From Streptomyces subrutilus (GTDB lineage Bacteria > Actinomycetota > Actinomycetes > Streptomycetales > Streptomycetaceae), in NCBI RefSeq assembly GCF_008704535.1, contig NZ_CP023701.1, positions 5,002,001 through 5,066,000 on the forward strand: DNA of 64,000 nt, read 5' to 3'. Of the stretch, positions 28,951 to 36,833 are shown piece after piece. Below the pieces are notes generated by a model. It ran no database searches and was not told the DNA's origin. It saw only the letters and a list, made by a program, of their open reading frames with translations. A program made the translations under genes and the position numbers. The number at the start of each line of letters is the position of its first letter. Position 1 is the stretch's first letter.

Positions 28951-29502
28951 GTGCCGGACGACGTGGGGGGCAAGCCGTTCCCGGACGACGGGGAGCCCGA
29001 CGACGACCGCGGAGGCGCGGATCACGACTTCGCCTCCGTGGTGTTCGACGAGGCCTTCGTCCGGAACGCCGAGATTCACGAACCGAGCGCCGCCGAGCGC
29101 CAGCGGGCCGCCGACCGGGCCCGCGCCGAGGCCGAGGCGGCCCGCGCCGTCGCGGGCGGCCGCCCCGGCGACGACGACCACGACGCCTACGGCTACGGCC
29201 ACCCGGACGGGTACGGCCCCGAGGACCACGGCTGGGACCACGACCGCCACGGCTACTCCGACGGCCCGTACGGGGCCTACGGCGGCAGCCTGCGCCCCTA
29301 CCGCGGCCGCTCGCCCTGGCTGCGCCCCGTCGCCTGGGTCCTCGCCTTCGTCATGGGCCTCGGCATGATCGCGCTCGCGTTCAGCGCCGTCTACCGCAGC
29401 GCCGCGGGCGAGGCGGACCCCGCTCCCGCCCCCGCCAGCACCCCGCTGCGGGAAGTCGGCGGCGCCGGCGCGTTTATGGAACCCGTCGGCCGCCAACCCT
29501 GA
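28951..29502 (+). CDS. Single-pass membrane protein with FDExFVR motif (paralogue 1)
   Basis: 183 residues, function unknown. Acidic N-terminus, then FASVVFDEAFVRNAEIHEPSA (about 28-48), a charged Ala/Arg segment, a Gly/Tyr/His/Asp-rich stretch (about 70-115), one membrane helix (about 129-150, VAWVLAFVMGLGMIALAFSAV) and a short outer tail. The motif VVFDExFVRxAxIxExSAxER recurs in the next gene, so the two are paralogues or partners. Streptomycete genes at this place have been discussed as partners of the MreB complex; I cannot confirm that from sequence. Confidence 0.75.
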   Translation: MPDDVGGKPFPDDGEPDDDRGGADHDFASVVFDEAFVRNAEIHEPSAAERQRAADRARAEAEAARAVAGGRPGDDDHDAYGYGHPDGYGPEDHGWDHDRHGYSDGPYGAYGGSLRPYRGRSPWLRPVAWVLAFVMGLGMIALAFSAVYRSAAGEADPAPAPASTPLREVGGAGAFMEPVGRQP

Positions 29503-29570
29503 AGGTACGACCCCGCTCGCATCCGCCGGAGCTGGGGGCTTCTCTGAAGCGGGGACAGCGGGGAGAAGCG

Positions 29571-30722
29571 ATGGCCGTTCCAGGAGATCCGCCCAACGGC
29601 ACCCCCGAAGGCATCGGCGGGGGCGACGACGAGTTCCGGTCGGACGAGTACCGGTCGGTGGTGTTCGACGAGGACTTCGTACGGGCTGCCCGGATCCAGG
29701 AGTTCTCCGCGCAGGAACGCATGGGCGAGCACGCCCGGGCCGTACGCTCCCGGTCCGTCTGGTCCGGCGGCGGCGCGGGCCCCCGGGGCGGGCGCCCCGG
29801 CCGCGGGGCCCGTCAGGGCAGGTTCCTCGTGCTGTTCATCGCCGTCGCCTTCGCCGCCGCGGTCTACCTGGGACTGCGCAGCCCGTACGCCGCCCCGCCC
29901 GAGGCCACCGCCCAGCCGCTCGCCAGCACCGTCGTCCCGCTCGCGCCCGCCGGGGCCGTGCCCGGCGGGCCGCCCGCCGAGCTCTACGCGCAGAGCCCCG
30001 CGGCCGACTACCGCGTCGGAGCGGCCGGGATCACCCTGCCGGCCGTGCGCCACACGCCGCACTTCACCGACGGCCAGGTGCTGACCGCCCTGTCGATCGC
30101 CAAGGACTACCTGGTGCAGTCCTCGCTCGACCCCGACGTCCTCACCGGTGCCGCCACCCGCCCGGTGCGGGTGCTGCTCGATCCCGACCAGCTGGCCCAG
30201 TTCGACCGGAGCATGACCCTGCCCTCCGGCGACGGCCGGCACGCGGCGACCGGCTGGCTGGTCCGCTTCGACCCGGGCACCGCCGTCGTGGCCGACTCCC
30301 GGGTCCGGGTCAGCGGGACCCTCGCCTTCGAGGAGACGGCCCCCGGCGTGCTGGAGGTGACCACCGACCACACCTTCGTGTACGCCGTGCGCCCCGCCAC
30401 CGGAGCCCCGGCCGCCGCCGACGGAGCCTCGCTCTTCACCGTCCGGCGCGAGCTGCGACTGCGCTTCGACCGGGAGGACCTGGGCGCCCGCCGCGCCGAG
30501 CTGGCCTCGGCCTACGTCATGGCCGGACCGCAGGACTGCTCCGCCGACCCGGCCGCCGGATTCCGCCCGCTGCTCGCCGGAGCCGGCCCGACGACGGCGG
30601 GCCCGGCCGCGAGCGACCCGTACGCCAGCGGCCACCCGAGGCGCGCCGCCGGGCTGTGCGGGGTCCTGGCCACGCCCGAGGCGCCCGGGGAGCAGGCCCC
30701 GCCCGTCAGCCCTGTTCCGTAG
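29571..30722 (+). CDS. Membrane-anchored protein with FDExFVR motif (paralogue 2)
   Basis: 383 residues, function unknown. YRSVVFDEDFVRAARIQEFSA (about 28-48) matches the upstream gene. An Arg/Gly-rich linker is followed by one membrane helix (about 84-102, RFLVLFIAVAFAAAVYLGL) and a ~230-residue extracytoplasmic domain, mostly beta, without catalytic motifs that I can name. Two late cysteines (about 324 and 362) could form a disulfide. ATG 29571 has GGGGAGAAG. Located between proA and the M48 protease. Confidence 0.78.
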   Translation: MAVPGDPPNGTPEGIGGGDDEFRSDEYRSVVFDEDFVRAARIQEFSAQERMGEHARAVRSRSVWSGGGAGPRGGRPGRGARQGRFLVLFIAVAFAAAVYLGLRSPYAAPPEATAQPLASTVVPLAPAGAVPGGPPAELYAQSPAADYRVGAAGITLPAVRHTPHFTDGQVLTALSIAKDYLVQSSLDPDVLTGAATRPVRVLLDPDQLAQFDRSMTLPSGDGRHAATGWLVRFDPGTAVVADSRVRVSGTLAFEETAPGVLEVTTDHTFVYAVRPATGAPAAADGASLFTVRRELRLRFDREDLGARRAELASAYVMAGPQDCSADPAAGFRPLLAGAGPTTAGPAASDPYASGHPRRAAGLCGVLATPEAPGEQAPPVSPVP

Positions 30723-31800
30723 CCGGACCGCCCTTGCCCTCGGCTCCGGTCCCGGCGCCGCCCGCGCCGGCACCCGCTCCGGCCCCGGTGAACCGGTCGC
30801 GGAGCTTGCCGCCCAGGTCCGCCGTACCGCCCGCGATGTCGCCGACCAGCTTCATCAGCGGGTCCTTGCTGGTGCGCACCGCATCCGCGTAGTGCGAGGC
30901 CGACTGCCGGAACGAGTCGGTGACGGAGGTGTCCTTGTCCTCGTCGCGCCGCGGGTAGTGGCCGTCCATGATCCGCTGGTGGTCGCGGCTCTCCGCCCAC
31001 TTCTTCAGCTCGGCCGCGCGCACCGTGGCGAAGGGGTGCGTGCGGGGCAGCATGTTCAGGATCTTCAGGACGGAGTCGCGCAGGTCGCCGCTCGACTCGT
31101 ACTCCTCGGCCTGGGCCAGGAAGGCGTCCACGTTCATCTCGTGGAGGTGGTTGCCGCCGGCGAGCTTCATCAGCCCCCGCATCGACGCCTGGAGGTCCTG
31201 CCCCACCAGCAGCCCGGCCCGGTCCGCCGACAGCTCCGACTTGCGGAACCATTCGCGCAGGGCCGTCACGATCGCCATGATCGCCACGTTGCCCAGCGGG
31301 ATCCAGGCCACCTTCAGCGCCAGGTTCGTCAGGAACAGCAGGATCGTGCGGTAGACCGCGTGCCCGGACAGGGCGTGGCCCACCTCGTGGCCCACGACCG
31401 CCCGCATCTCCTCCTCGTCGAGCAGCTCGACCAGGCCCGTCGTCACCACGATGATCGGCTCGTCGAGGCCGATGCACATGGCGTTGGGCCTGGGGTCCTG
31501 CTGGACGTACATCTGCGGGACCTTCTCCAGGTCCAGCACGTAACACGCGTCGCGCAGCATCGCGTACAGGTGGGGGAACTGCGTCTCGCCCACCCGGACG
31601 GAGTCCGACAGGAACAGCAGCCGCAGGCTCCGCTCCGGAAGCAGCCCGCTCAAAGCCTTGAACACGGTGTCGAAGCCGCTCAGCCTGCGCAGCGCCACCA
31701 GCGCGGAGCGGTCCGCCGGATGCTCGTACGCCCGCGAGGAGATGCCGGGGAACCTCCTGCGGTCCCGCGCCGGCACCTTCTCGAACCCGGTCTCCTTCAT
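30706..31800 (-). CDS. M48 family zinc metallopeptidase (HtpX-like)
   Basis: 364 residues. Zinc motif HEVGH at 138-142 inside VVGHEVGHALSGH, with a later ELSADRAG supplying the third ligand. A hydrophobic helix follows the active site (about 153-185). This fits a membrane protease of the HtpX/Oma1 type that degrades damaged membrane proteins. The C-terminus is a Gly/Ala run. ATG 31800 is preceded by GGGGAGGG; the frame is open further upstream but without homology-like sequence. It overlaps the 3' end of the convergent paralogue 2 gene by about 17 bp. Confidence 0.88.
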   Translation of the reverse strand: MKETGFEKVPARDRRRFPGISSRAYEHPADRSALVALRRLSGFDTVFKALSGLLPERSLRLLFLSDSVRVGETQFPHLYAMLRDACYVLDLEKVPQMYVQQDPRPNAMCIGLDEPIIVVTTGLVELLDEEEMRAVVGHEVGHALSGHAVYRTILLFLTNLALKVAWIPLGNVAIMAIVTALREWFRKSELSADRAGLLVGQDLQASMRGLMKLAGGNHLHEMNVDAFLAQAEEYESSGDLRDSVLKILNMLPRTHPFATVRAAELKKWAESRDHQRIMDGHYPRRDEDKDTSVTDSFRQSASHYADAVRTSKDPLMKLVGDIAGGTADLGGKLRDRFTGAGAGAGAGGAGTGAEGKGGPATEQG

Positions 31801-31939
31801 TGCGCCCTCCCCTGGATCGGCCTGCCTGGCCCTGCGTCTATCCTCTCCAACGCCTGAGTCGGCGTGAGCGTGCCCCAGGCCCCCGCATACGATGTGAGCG
31901 AAGTCTCCGCCCGCTCCCGACTCGATAGGTACCTGCCTG

Positions 31940-32107
31940 ATGAGCCTCTCCTCCACCGCCCACAACCTGGTCGTCCTCGCCTCGGAGGGGGCAGAGCAGC
32001 ACGTCGACAACCACGAAAGCCTCAGCCCCTACCTGACCGGCGGCGCCGCGTTCGTCATCCTGTGCCTGATGCTGTGGATCACGACGCGTCTGAACCGCGA
32101 CCGCTAG
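31940..32107 (+). CDS. Small single-helix membrane protein
   Basis: 55 residues starting MSLSSTAHNLVVLASEG, with one helix near the C-terminus (GGAAFVILCLMLWITTRL) and a basic end, NRDR. Function unknown. An AT-containing stretch (GATAGGT, 31924-31930) lies 9 nt before ATG 31940 and may be its -10, since no ribosome site is present. Divergent from the M48 protease gene and just upstream of nadD; small proteins like this are often missed in annotation. Confidence 0.7.
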   Translation: MSLSSTAHNLVVLASEGAEQHVDNHESLSPYLTGGAAFVILCLMLWITTRLNRDR

Positions 32108-32179
32108 AGCACGCCGCGCCGTTCCCCGCCCGTGCCGCCCCGGGTCGCGCATGCGGGTCCGCCCGCTCCACCGGGCCAG

Positions 32180-32185
32180 TAGGCT
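32180..32185 (+). promoter_or_regulatory. -10 box TAGGCT for leaderless nadD
   Basis: TAGGCT ends 8 nt before ATG 32194; no ribosome site. Confidence 0.5.
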
Positions 32186-32193
32186 CTGCGCTC

Positions 32194-32811
32194 ATGGGAG
32201 AGCAGGAAGTGCCTACCGGCCCGGTCAAGCGCCGTCTCGGCGTGATGGGCGGGACGTTCGACCCGATCCACCACGGACACCTGGTGGCCGCCAGCGAGGT
32301 GGCCGCCCTGTTCCACCTCGACGAGGTGGTGTTCGTACCGACGGGCGAGCCGTGGCAGAAGTCGCAGCGGGCCGTGTCCGCCGCCGAGGACCGCTACCTG
32401 ATGACGGTCATCGCCACGGCGTCGAACCCCCAGTTCTCGGTCAGCCGCATCGACATCGACCGCGGCGGCCCGACGTACACGATCGACACCCTGCGGGACC
32501 TGAAGGCGCGCAACGACGACGCCGACCTCTTCTTCATCACCGGCGCCGACGCCCTCGCCCAGATCCTGACCTGGCGCAACGCCGACGAGCTCTTCGCCCT
32601 CGCCCACTTCATCGGCGTCACCCGGCCGGGCCACGTGCTCACCGACGACGGACTGCCCGAGGGCGGGGTCTCCCTGGTCGAGGTGCCCGCCCTGGCGATC
32701 TCGTCCACGGACTGCCGCGCGCGGGTCGTCAAGGGCGATCCGGTCTGGTACCTGGTGCCGGACGGCGTGGTGCGCTACATCGACAAGCGTGAGCTGTACC
32801 GGGGAGCCTGA
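32194..32811 (+). CDS. nadD: Nicotinate-nucleotide adenylyltransferase
   Basis: Makes deamido-NAD from nicotinate mononucleotide and ATP. 205 residues. Nucleotidyltransferase motif GGTFDPIHHGHL near the start, and the late ISSTDCRARV (ISSTxxR) motif. First gene of a run nadD - LCP-like - rsfS - histidine phosphatase; nadD next to rsfS is a widely conserved arrangement. Confidence 0.95.
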   Translation: MGEQEVPTGPVKRRLGVMGGTFDPIHHGHLVAASEVAALFHLDEVVFVPTGEPWQKSQRAVSAAEDRYLMTVIATASNPQFSVSRIDIDRGGPTYTIDTLRDLKARNDDADLFFITGADALAQILTWRNADELFALAHFIGVTRPGHVLTDDGLPEGGVSLVEVPALAISSTDCRARVVKGDPVWYLVPDGVVRYIDKRELYRGA

Positions 32812-32835
32812 GCTTCCGGAGAGAGGGGCCCCGCG

Positions 32836-34614
32836 GTGAACGACCGACAGGACGCGTACGACCCGTACGCCGCCCAGGAGCAGCAGCTCATCGGCTACGA
32901 CGCGTACGGGCGGCCGCTGTACGGCCCGGCGCCCGCGCAGCCCGCTCCGCCCGGCCCCCCCTACGAGCAGCCCCGGTACGACCCGCAGCGGCAGCCGTAC
33001 GAGCAGGCCCCGTACGAGCAGGCCCCGTACGAGCAGGCCCCGTACCAGCAGGCCCCGTACGAGCAGCAGCCGCAGCAGTACGCCCACGACTACGACCAGC
33101 AGGCGTACGACCGCCCGCCGCAGCCCCCGCAGCAGTACCACCCGCAGCAGCCGGCCGCCCCCGAGTACGGGCAGGAGTACCCCCGGCCGCCCGCCTACGG
33201 GTACGACACGCAGCAGGCCCGGCAGTGGATCCCCCAGCAGGCCGCCCCCCAGGCGCCGCCCCCGGCCGCGCCGCACCCCGACCCGGAGCCGGCCGCGGCG
33301 CACGTCCCCGAACCGCGCCGGCCCGACGCCCCCGGCGCGGCCGCCGCCCCCGACTACCGCACCGAACAGTTCGCGTTCATCGACCAGCCGGACGAGGACT
33401 CCGAGGACGTCATCGACTGGCTCAAGTTCACCGAGAGCCGGACCGAACGCCGCGAGGAGGCCCGCCGCCGGGGCCGCAACCGGGTGGTGGCGCTGATCGT
33501 CGTCCTCGCCCTCTTCGTCGTCGCGGGCCTCGGCTACCTCTGGTACGCGGGCAGGCTGCCGTTCCTCGACGGCCCGGGCAAGGGCGGGAGCGCCGCGGCC
33601 GCGGACCCCGCCGCCCAGAAGCGGGACATGATCGTCGTGCACCTGCACAACACCAAGAAGGGCGGCACCTCCTCGGCGCTGCTCGTGGACAACGTCACCG
33701 CCGGCCAGGGCGCCACCGTCCTGCTGCCGAACGCCCTCGCCGTCGCCGGCGCGGACGGCACCCCCACGACCCTCGGCGCGTCGGTCGGTGAGGGCGGCCT
33801 GGGCACCCGCGAGTCCCTGGACTCGGTGCTCGGCACCCACATCGGCGGCACCTGGCGGCTGGACACCCCCTTCCTGGAGAACCTGGTCGAGCTGGTCGGC
33901 GGCATCGAGGCCGACACCGACACGGCGGTCCCGGCCGACGACGCCGCGAAGACCCCCGCCGTCGCCCAGGGCCAGAAGCAGAGCCTGAGCGGCCCGATGG
34001 CCGTCGCGTACGCCACGTACCGGGCCCAGGGCGAACCCGAGTCCCGGCAGCAGGAGCGGATGGGCCGGGTGCTCCAGGGCGTCCTGCGCAAGGTGCCGAG
34101 CGACCCGAAGGCGGCCGCGGTCACGGTCGAGAGCATCGGCCAGATCCTCGACCCGGCGCTGAACGCGCAGACCCTCGGCGCACTGCTGTCGCGGCTCGGG
34201 GCCCACGCCAAGGTGGGCGCGTACCGCACGGACGCCCTCACGGTGAAGCCGGACGGCTCGCTCACGGACGAGGCCAACAAGAAGGTCGTCAAGGAGGTCC
34301 TCGGCGGCGCCGCCGAGGCCGCGCAGCCCGGCGCCACCCCCCGGGTGGGCCTGAAGGACGCCAGCGGGGACGAGAAGACCCGGCTCGCGGCGAAGGCGGC
34401 CCTGCTGAACGGCGGGTACGCCTTCGTCGACGGCGGCAAGGCGGACAAGACGGCCGCGGCCTCGCAGATCACCTACCAGGACGACGCGCAGCGGGACCGG
34501 GCGGTCGAGGTCGCCAAGACGCTGGGGCTGCCCGAGACGGTCGTCAAGAAGGCCGAGAACGCGGTGAACGCCGACGTCGTGGTGGTCCTGGGCAAGGACT
34601 ACAAGCCGTCCTGA
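32836..34614 (+). CDS. LCP (LytR-CpsA-Psr)-like membrane protein, divergent core
   Basis: 592 residues. A cytoplasmic Gln/Pro/Tyr-rich arm (about 1-175) includes five 15-bp repeats encoding APYEQ. Then comes one helix (about 219-238), an LCP-like domain (about 265-430, with FLENLVELVGGIEADTD and RQQERMGRVLQGVLRKV) and a LytR C-terminal-like domain (about 500-590). LCP enzymes join teichoic acid-like polymers to peptidoglycan. However, the SIPRD-type motif with its conserved Arg/Asp is replaced by LLPNALAV, so catalysis may be changed. By position it may match S. coelicolor PdtA, a glycopolymer attachment protein; that is inference. GTG 32836 follows GAGAGGGG. Confidence 0.75.
   Translation: MNDRQDAYDPYAAQEQQLIGYDAYGRPLYGPAPAQPAPPGPPYEQPRYDPQRQPYEQAPYEQAPYEQAPYQQAPYEQQPQQYAHDYDQQAYDRPPQPPQQYHPQQPAAPEYGQEYPRPPAYGYDTQQARQWIPQQAAPQAPPPAAPHPDPEPAAAHVPEPRRPDAPGAAAAPDYRTEQFAFIDQPDEDSEDVIDWLKFTESRTERREEARRRGRNRVVALIVVLALFVVAGLGYLWYAGRLPFLDGPGKGGSAAAADPAAQKRDMIVVHLHNTKKGGTSSALLVDNVTAGQGATVLLPNALAVAGADGTPTTLGASVGEGGLGTRESLDSVLGTHIGGTWRLDTPFLENLVELVGGIEADTDTAVPADDAAKTPAVAQGQKQSLSGPMAVAYATYRAQGEPESRQQERMGRVLQGVLRKVPSDPKAAAVTVESIGQILDPALNAQTLGALLSRLGAHAKVGAYRTDALTVKPDGSLTDEANKKVVKEVLGGAAEAAQPGATPRVGLKDASGDEKTRLAAKAALLNGGYAFVDGGKADKTAAASQITYQDDAQRDRAVEVAKTLGLPETVVKKAENAVNADVVVVLGKDYKPS
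32997..33068 (+). repeat. 15-bp tandem repeat in the LCP-like gene
   Basis: Unit CCGTACGAGCAGGCC repeated about five times with one C/G variant. It encodes PYEQA units in the cytoplasmic arm. In frame, so length changes keep the gene intact. Confidence 0.8.
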
Positions 34615-34745
34615 CCCGGCCCCGGCACGGGCCCGGGAGGGACTCCGGGGCGGGGCTCCGCCCGTGCGGCACGTTCCGCGCGGGCGGTGTCGGCGGTACA
34701 TGAGACCCTTGTAAGGATCTGCCCGCCAACCCGAAAGCATGGCCA

Positions 34746-35192
34746 GTGACCGCCACGGACCGCTCCATCGAGCTCATCACCGCCGCCGCCCAGGCCGCGG
34801 CCGACCGGCTCGCGCACGACATCATCGCGTACGACGTCAGCGACGTGCTGTCGATCACCGACGCCTTCCTGCTCGCCTCGGCGCCCAACGACCGCCAGGT
34901 CAAGTCGATCGTCGACGAGATCGAGGAGCGCCTGCTCAAGGAGCTCGGCGCCAAGCCGGTGCGCCGCGAGGGCGACCGCGACGCCCGCTGGATCCTGCTC
35001 GACTACGTCGACATCGTCGTCCACGTCCAGCACAGCGAGGAGCGCGTCTTCTACGCGCTGGAGCGGCTCTGGAAGGACTGCCCCGAGATCGAGCTGCCCG
35101 CGGACGCCAAGCTCACCATCGGCAAGGCCGAGGAGCACGCCAAGCTGCGGGAGGCGGCGGGCGACGACGAGCTGGACGGTGATCTGTTCTGA
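34746..35192 (+). CDS. rsfS: Ribosomal silencing factor RsfS
   Basis: Iojap-family protein that binds L14 and blocks subunit joining when nutrients are low. 148 residues. DVSDVLSITDAFLLASAPNDRQVKSI (in two parts, about 31-56) and WILLDYVDIVVHVQ are the family signatures. GTG 34746. The acidic C-terminus ends in TGA that overlaps the CTG start of the next gene. Confidence 0.94.
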   Translation: MTATDRSIELITAAAQAAADRLAHDIIAYDVSDVLSITDAFLLASAPNDRQVKSIVDEIEERLLKELGAKPVRREGDRDARWILLDYVDIVVHVQHSEERVFYALERLWKDCPEIELPADAKLTIGKAEEHAKLREAAGDDELDGDLF

Positions 35193-35845
35193 GCACCACC
35201 GCCTCGGGCACCTCCGGTAGGAAGATCGTCCTCTGGCGGCACGGCCAGACCGCGTGGAACCTGGAGCGCCGCTTCCAGGGCTCCACGGACATCGAGCTGA
35301 CCGATGCGGGCGTGGCGCAGGCGCGCCGCGCCGCACGGCTGCTCGCCTCGTTGAAGCCCGACGCCATCGTCGCCTCCGACCTGCGGCGGGCCGCCGCCAC
35401 GGCTGCCGAGCTGGCCGCCGTCACGGGCCTGTCCGTCGAGCACACCGCGGCGCTGCGCGAGACGTACGCCGGCGAGTGGCAGGGCCTGACGCACGAGGAG
35501 ATCCTCGACAAGTACGGCGAGCAGTACGCGGCGTGGAAGCGCGGCGAGCCGGTGCGCCGGGGCGGCGGTGAGCTGGAGACCGAGGTCGCCGAGCGGGCCG
35601 CGCCGGTGGTGCTGGACCACGCCGACCGGCTGCCGCGCGGCGGGACCCTCGTCGTGGTCAGCCACGGCGGCACCATCCGTACGACCATCGGCCGCCTGCT
35701 GGGTCTGGACTCGTACCACTGGGAAGGCTTCGGCGGGCTCTCCAACTGCTGTTGGTCCGTGCTCGGCGAGGGCGCCCGCGGCTGGCGCCTGATGGAGCAC
35801 AACGCCGGCACGCTGCCCGAGCCGGTCCTCGGCGACGACGACTGA
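35189..35845 (+). CDS. Histidine phosphatase (phosphoglycerate mutase-like), probable CTG start
   Basis: 218 residues. RHGQTAWN near residue 17 carries the phospho-accepting His; a later SHGGTIR carries the second His. Family members dephosphorylate small phosphates; 3PG, sugar phosphates and GpgP-like substrates are all possible. The frame opens after a stop at 35180-35182, and the only initiator-like codon before the RHG motif is CTG 35189, which overlaps the rsfS stop (CTGA). The first GTG (35312) would remove the catalytic His. So CTG initiation coupled to rsfS is the best reading. Confidence 0.82.
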   Translation: MSTTASGTSGRKIVLWRHGQTAWNLERRFQGSTDIELTDAGVAQARRAARLLASLKPDAIVASDLRRAAATAAELAAVTGLSVEHTAALRETYAGEWQGLTHEEILDKYGEQYAAWKRGEPVRRGGGELETEVAERAAPVVLDHADRLPRGGTLVVVSHGGTIRTTIGRLLGLDSYHWEGFGGLSNCCWSVLGEGARGWRLMEHNAGTLPEPVLGDDD

Positions 35846-35886
35846 GCGGCTCCTCGCGGCCCTCCGGCCGGGGCGGCCCTCCGGAT

Positions 35887-35916
35887 TTCACTTTCCGGCT
35901 GGTCGCAAGCTAGAGT
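35887..35916 (+). promoter_or_regulatory. Promoter of the first tRNA-Ala
   Basis: TTCACT (35887-35892), 18-bp spacer, TAGAGT (35911-35916); about 50 nt before the tRNA. Confidence 0.55.
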
Positions 35917-35969
35917 TCTTCTTGTTCGCAGCGCGGAACACCGGAGACGGGGGGAGCGCGGCGGAGAGC

Positions 35970-36042
35970 GGGGCTATAGCTCAGTTGGTAGAGCGCCTGC
36001 ATGGCATGCAGGAGGTCAGGAGTTCAATTCTCCTTAGCTCCA
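35970..36042 (+). tRNA. tRNA-Ala (anticodon GGC)
   Basis: 73 nt, full cloverleaf: acceptor GGGGCTA/TAGCTCC with the alanine identity pair G3-U70, D arm GCTC/GAGC, anticodon stem CCTGC/GCAGG with loop ATGGCAT (anticodon GGC), T arm AGGAG/CTCCT. The 3' CCA is not encoded (ACA follows). Confidence 0.97.
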
Positions 36043-36047
36043 CAATC

Positions 36048-36079
36048 GGAATCCCGTCCCCAACTGGGGGCGGGATTCC
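36048..36079 (+). terminator. Terminator after the first tRNA-Ala
   Basis: 14-bp stem with one G-T pair (36048-36061 with 36066-36079), 4-nt loop, 5 nt after the tRNA. A short T-containing tract follows. Confidence 0.8.
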
Positions 36080-36185
36080 TGCATTTGTACCCTTTGCACT
36101 TGCTGACCCGCCCCGTACCGGCATGGCAGAATCGGACGGCCGGAGGGGGACACGACGGCCCGACGCGGGAGGGAGTCGCTGACGG

Positions 36186-36419
36186 ATGGGTGCACACCGG
36201 CGGCGGTGCGACTGGTGCAACAACGGCACGCCGATCGTGCGGGACATGGACCCGGTCAACCCCGACTACCAGTACTGGTGCGAGGAATGCGCGCGGGCGC
36301 TGATCATAAAAGGCGACGCGATCGAGACGTACCGCGAGCTGGAAGGGGAGCCGATCTACGGACGGCTGCTCGACGAGCACTGCACGCTCAAGCGGTTCTA
36401 CCAGTTCGCCCGAGCCTGA
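36186..36419 (+). CDS. Small Cys4 (zinc-ribbon-like) protein
   Basis: 77 residues. Two knuckles, CDWC (8, 11) and CEEC (32, 35), are likely to hold one zinc ion. The rest is charged, with a helical C-terminus (LDEHCTLKRFYQFARA). Function unknown; small zinc ribbons of this sort bind nucleic acid or protein partners. GGGAGGGAG lies about 11 nt before ATG 36186. It lies between two identical tRNA-Ala genes, each with its own terminator or promoter. A weak promoter candidate is CTGACC-17-CAGAAT (36103-36131). Confidence 0.8.
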   Translation: MGAHRRRCDWCNNGTPIVRDMDPVNPDYQYWCEECARALIIKGDAIETYRELEGEPIYGRLLDEHCTLKRFYQFARA

Positions 36420-36468
36420 CCCAATCACATCAAAGCGGACATGGCCCGTGATCGGCGGAAACCGATTT

Positions 36469-36496
36469 TTGGACCAGGGCCATGACCGTGTAATGT
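36469..36496 (+). promoter_or_regulatory. Promoter of the second tRNA-Ala
   Basis: TTGGAC (36469-36474), 16-bp spacer, TAATGT (36491-36496); 54 nt before the tRNA. An unusually AT-rich stretch (ACCGATTTTTGG) precedes it. Confidence 0.65.
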
Positions 36497-36550
36497 TTGG
36501 GACGTCGCCAAGGGGAACCGGCAAGGGAAACCGAGCGGCAGGCAGTACGA

Positions 36551-36623
36551 GGGGCTATAGCTCAGTTGGTAGAGCGCCTGCATGGCATGCAGGAGGTCAG
36601 GAGTTCAATTCTCCTTAGCTCCA
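36551..36623 (+). tRNA. tRNA-Ala (anticodon GGC), second copy
   Basis: Identical in all 73 bases to the tRNA at 35970-36042, including the G3-U70 pair and anticodon GGC. The flanks differ, so this is a gene duplication or conversion of the mature region only. No encoded CCA. Confidence 0.97.
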
Positions 36624-36629
36624 CAGTGA

Positions 36630-36664
36630 GGAAGCGGGTCACCCGGATCGGGTGGCCCGCTTCC
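36630..36664 (+). terminator. Terminator after the second tRNA-Ala
   Basis: 15-bp stem with one G-T pair (36630-36644 with 36650-36664), 5-nt loop. Confidence 0.8.
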
Positions 36665-36782
36665 GTCGTTCCGGCCCGTGTGCGCGGTGCGTGTGCCCGG
36701 CCCGTGCGCGCGGCCCGTGTGCGCGGTGCGTCCCTGGCGTCCGACGGGCGGGCGGTCCGAGCGGGCGCCGGGGCCGCTGCGG

Positions 36783-36788
36783 TACCCT
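36783..36788 (+). promoter_or_regulatory. -10 box TACCCT of the leuS leader
   Basis: TACCCT ends 6 nt before the ATG of the leader peptide, so the leuS transcript should begin at that ATG. Confidence 0.6.
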
Positions 36789-36794
36789 GGCGCC

Positions 36795-36833
36795 ATGCGT
36801 GCCGTACGCCTTCTGCTTACCGAGCCGCGCTGA
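36795..36833 (+). CDS. Leucine-codon leader peptide of leuS
   Basis: 12-residue peptide MRAVRLLLTEPR with three consecutive Leu codons (CTT CTG CTT); CTT is rare in GC-rich streptomycetes. It is followed by a T-rich terminator and then leuS. This is the standard architecture of ribosome-mediated attenuation: shortage of charged tRNA-Leu stalls the ribosome and lets leuS be transcribed. Translation probably starts leaderless at the first base of the transcript. Confidence 0.75.
   Translation: MRAVRLLLTEPR

Noticed and set aside
35970..36623. Integrated element bounded by tRNA copies
   Set aside because: No integrase or other mobility gene lies between or beside the tRNAs, and the interval is only about 0.5 kb.
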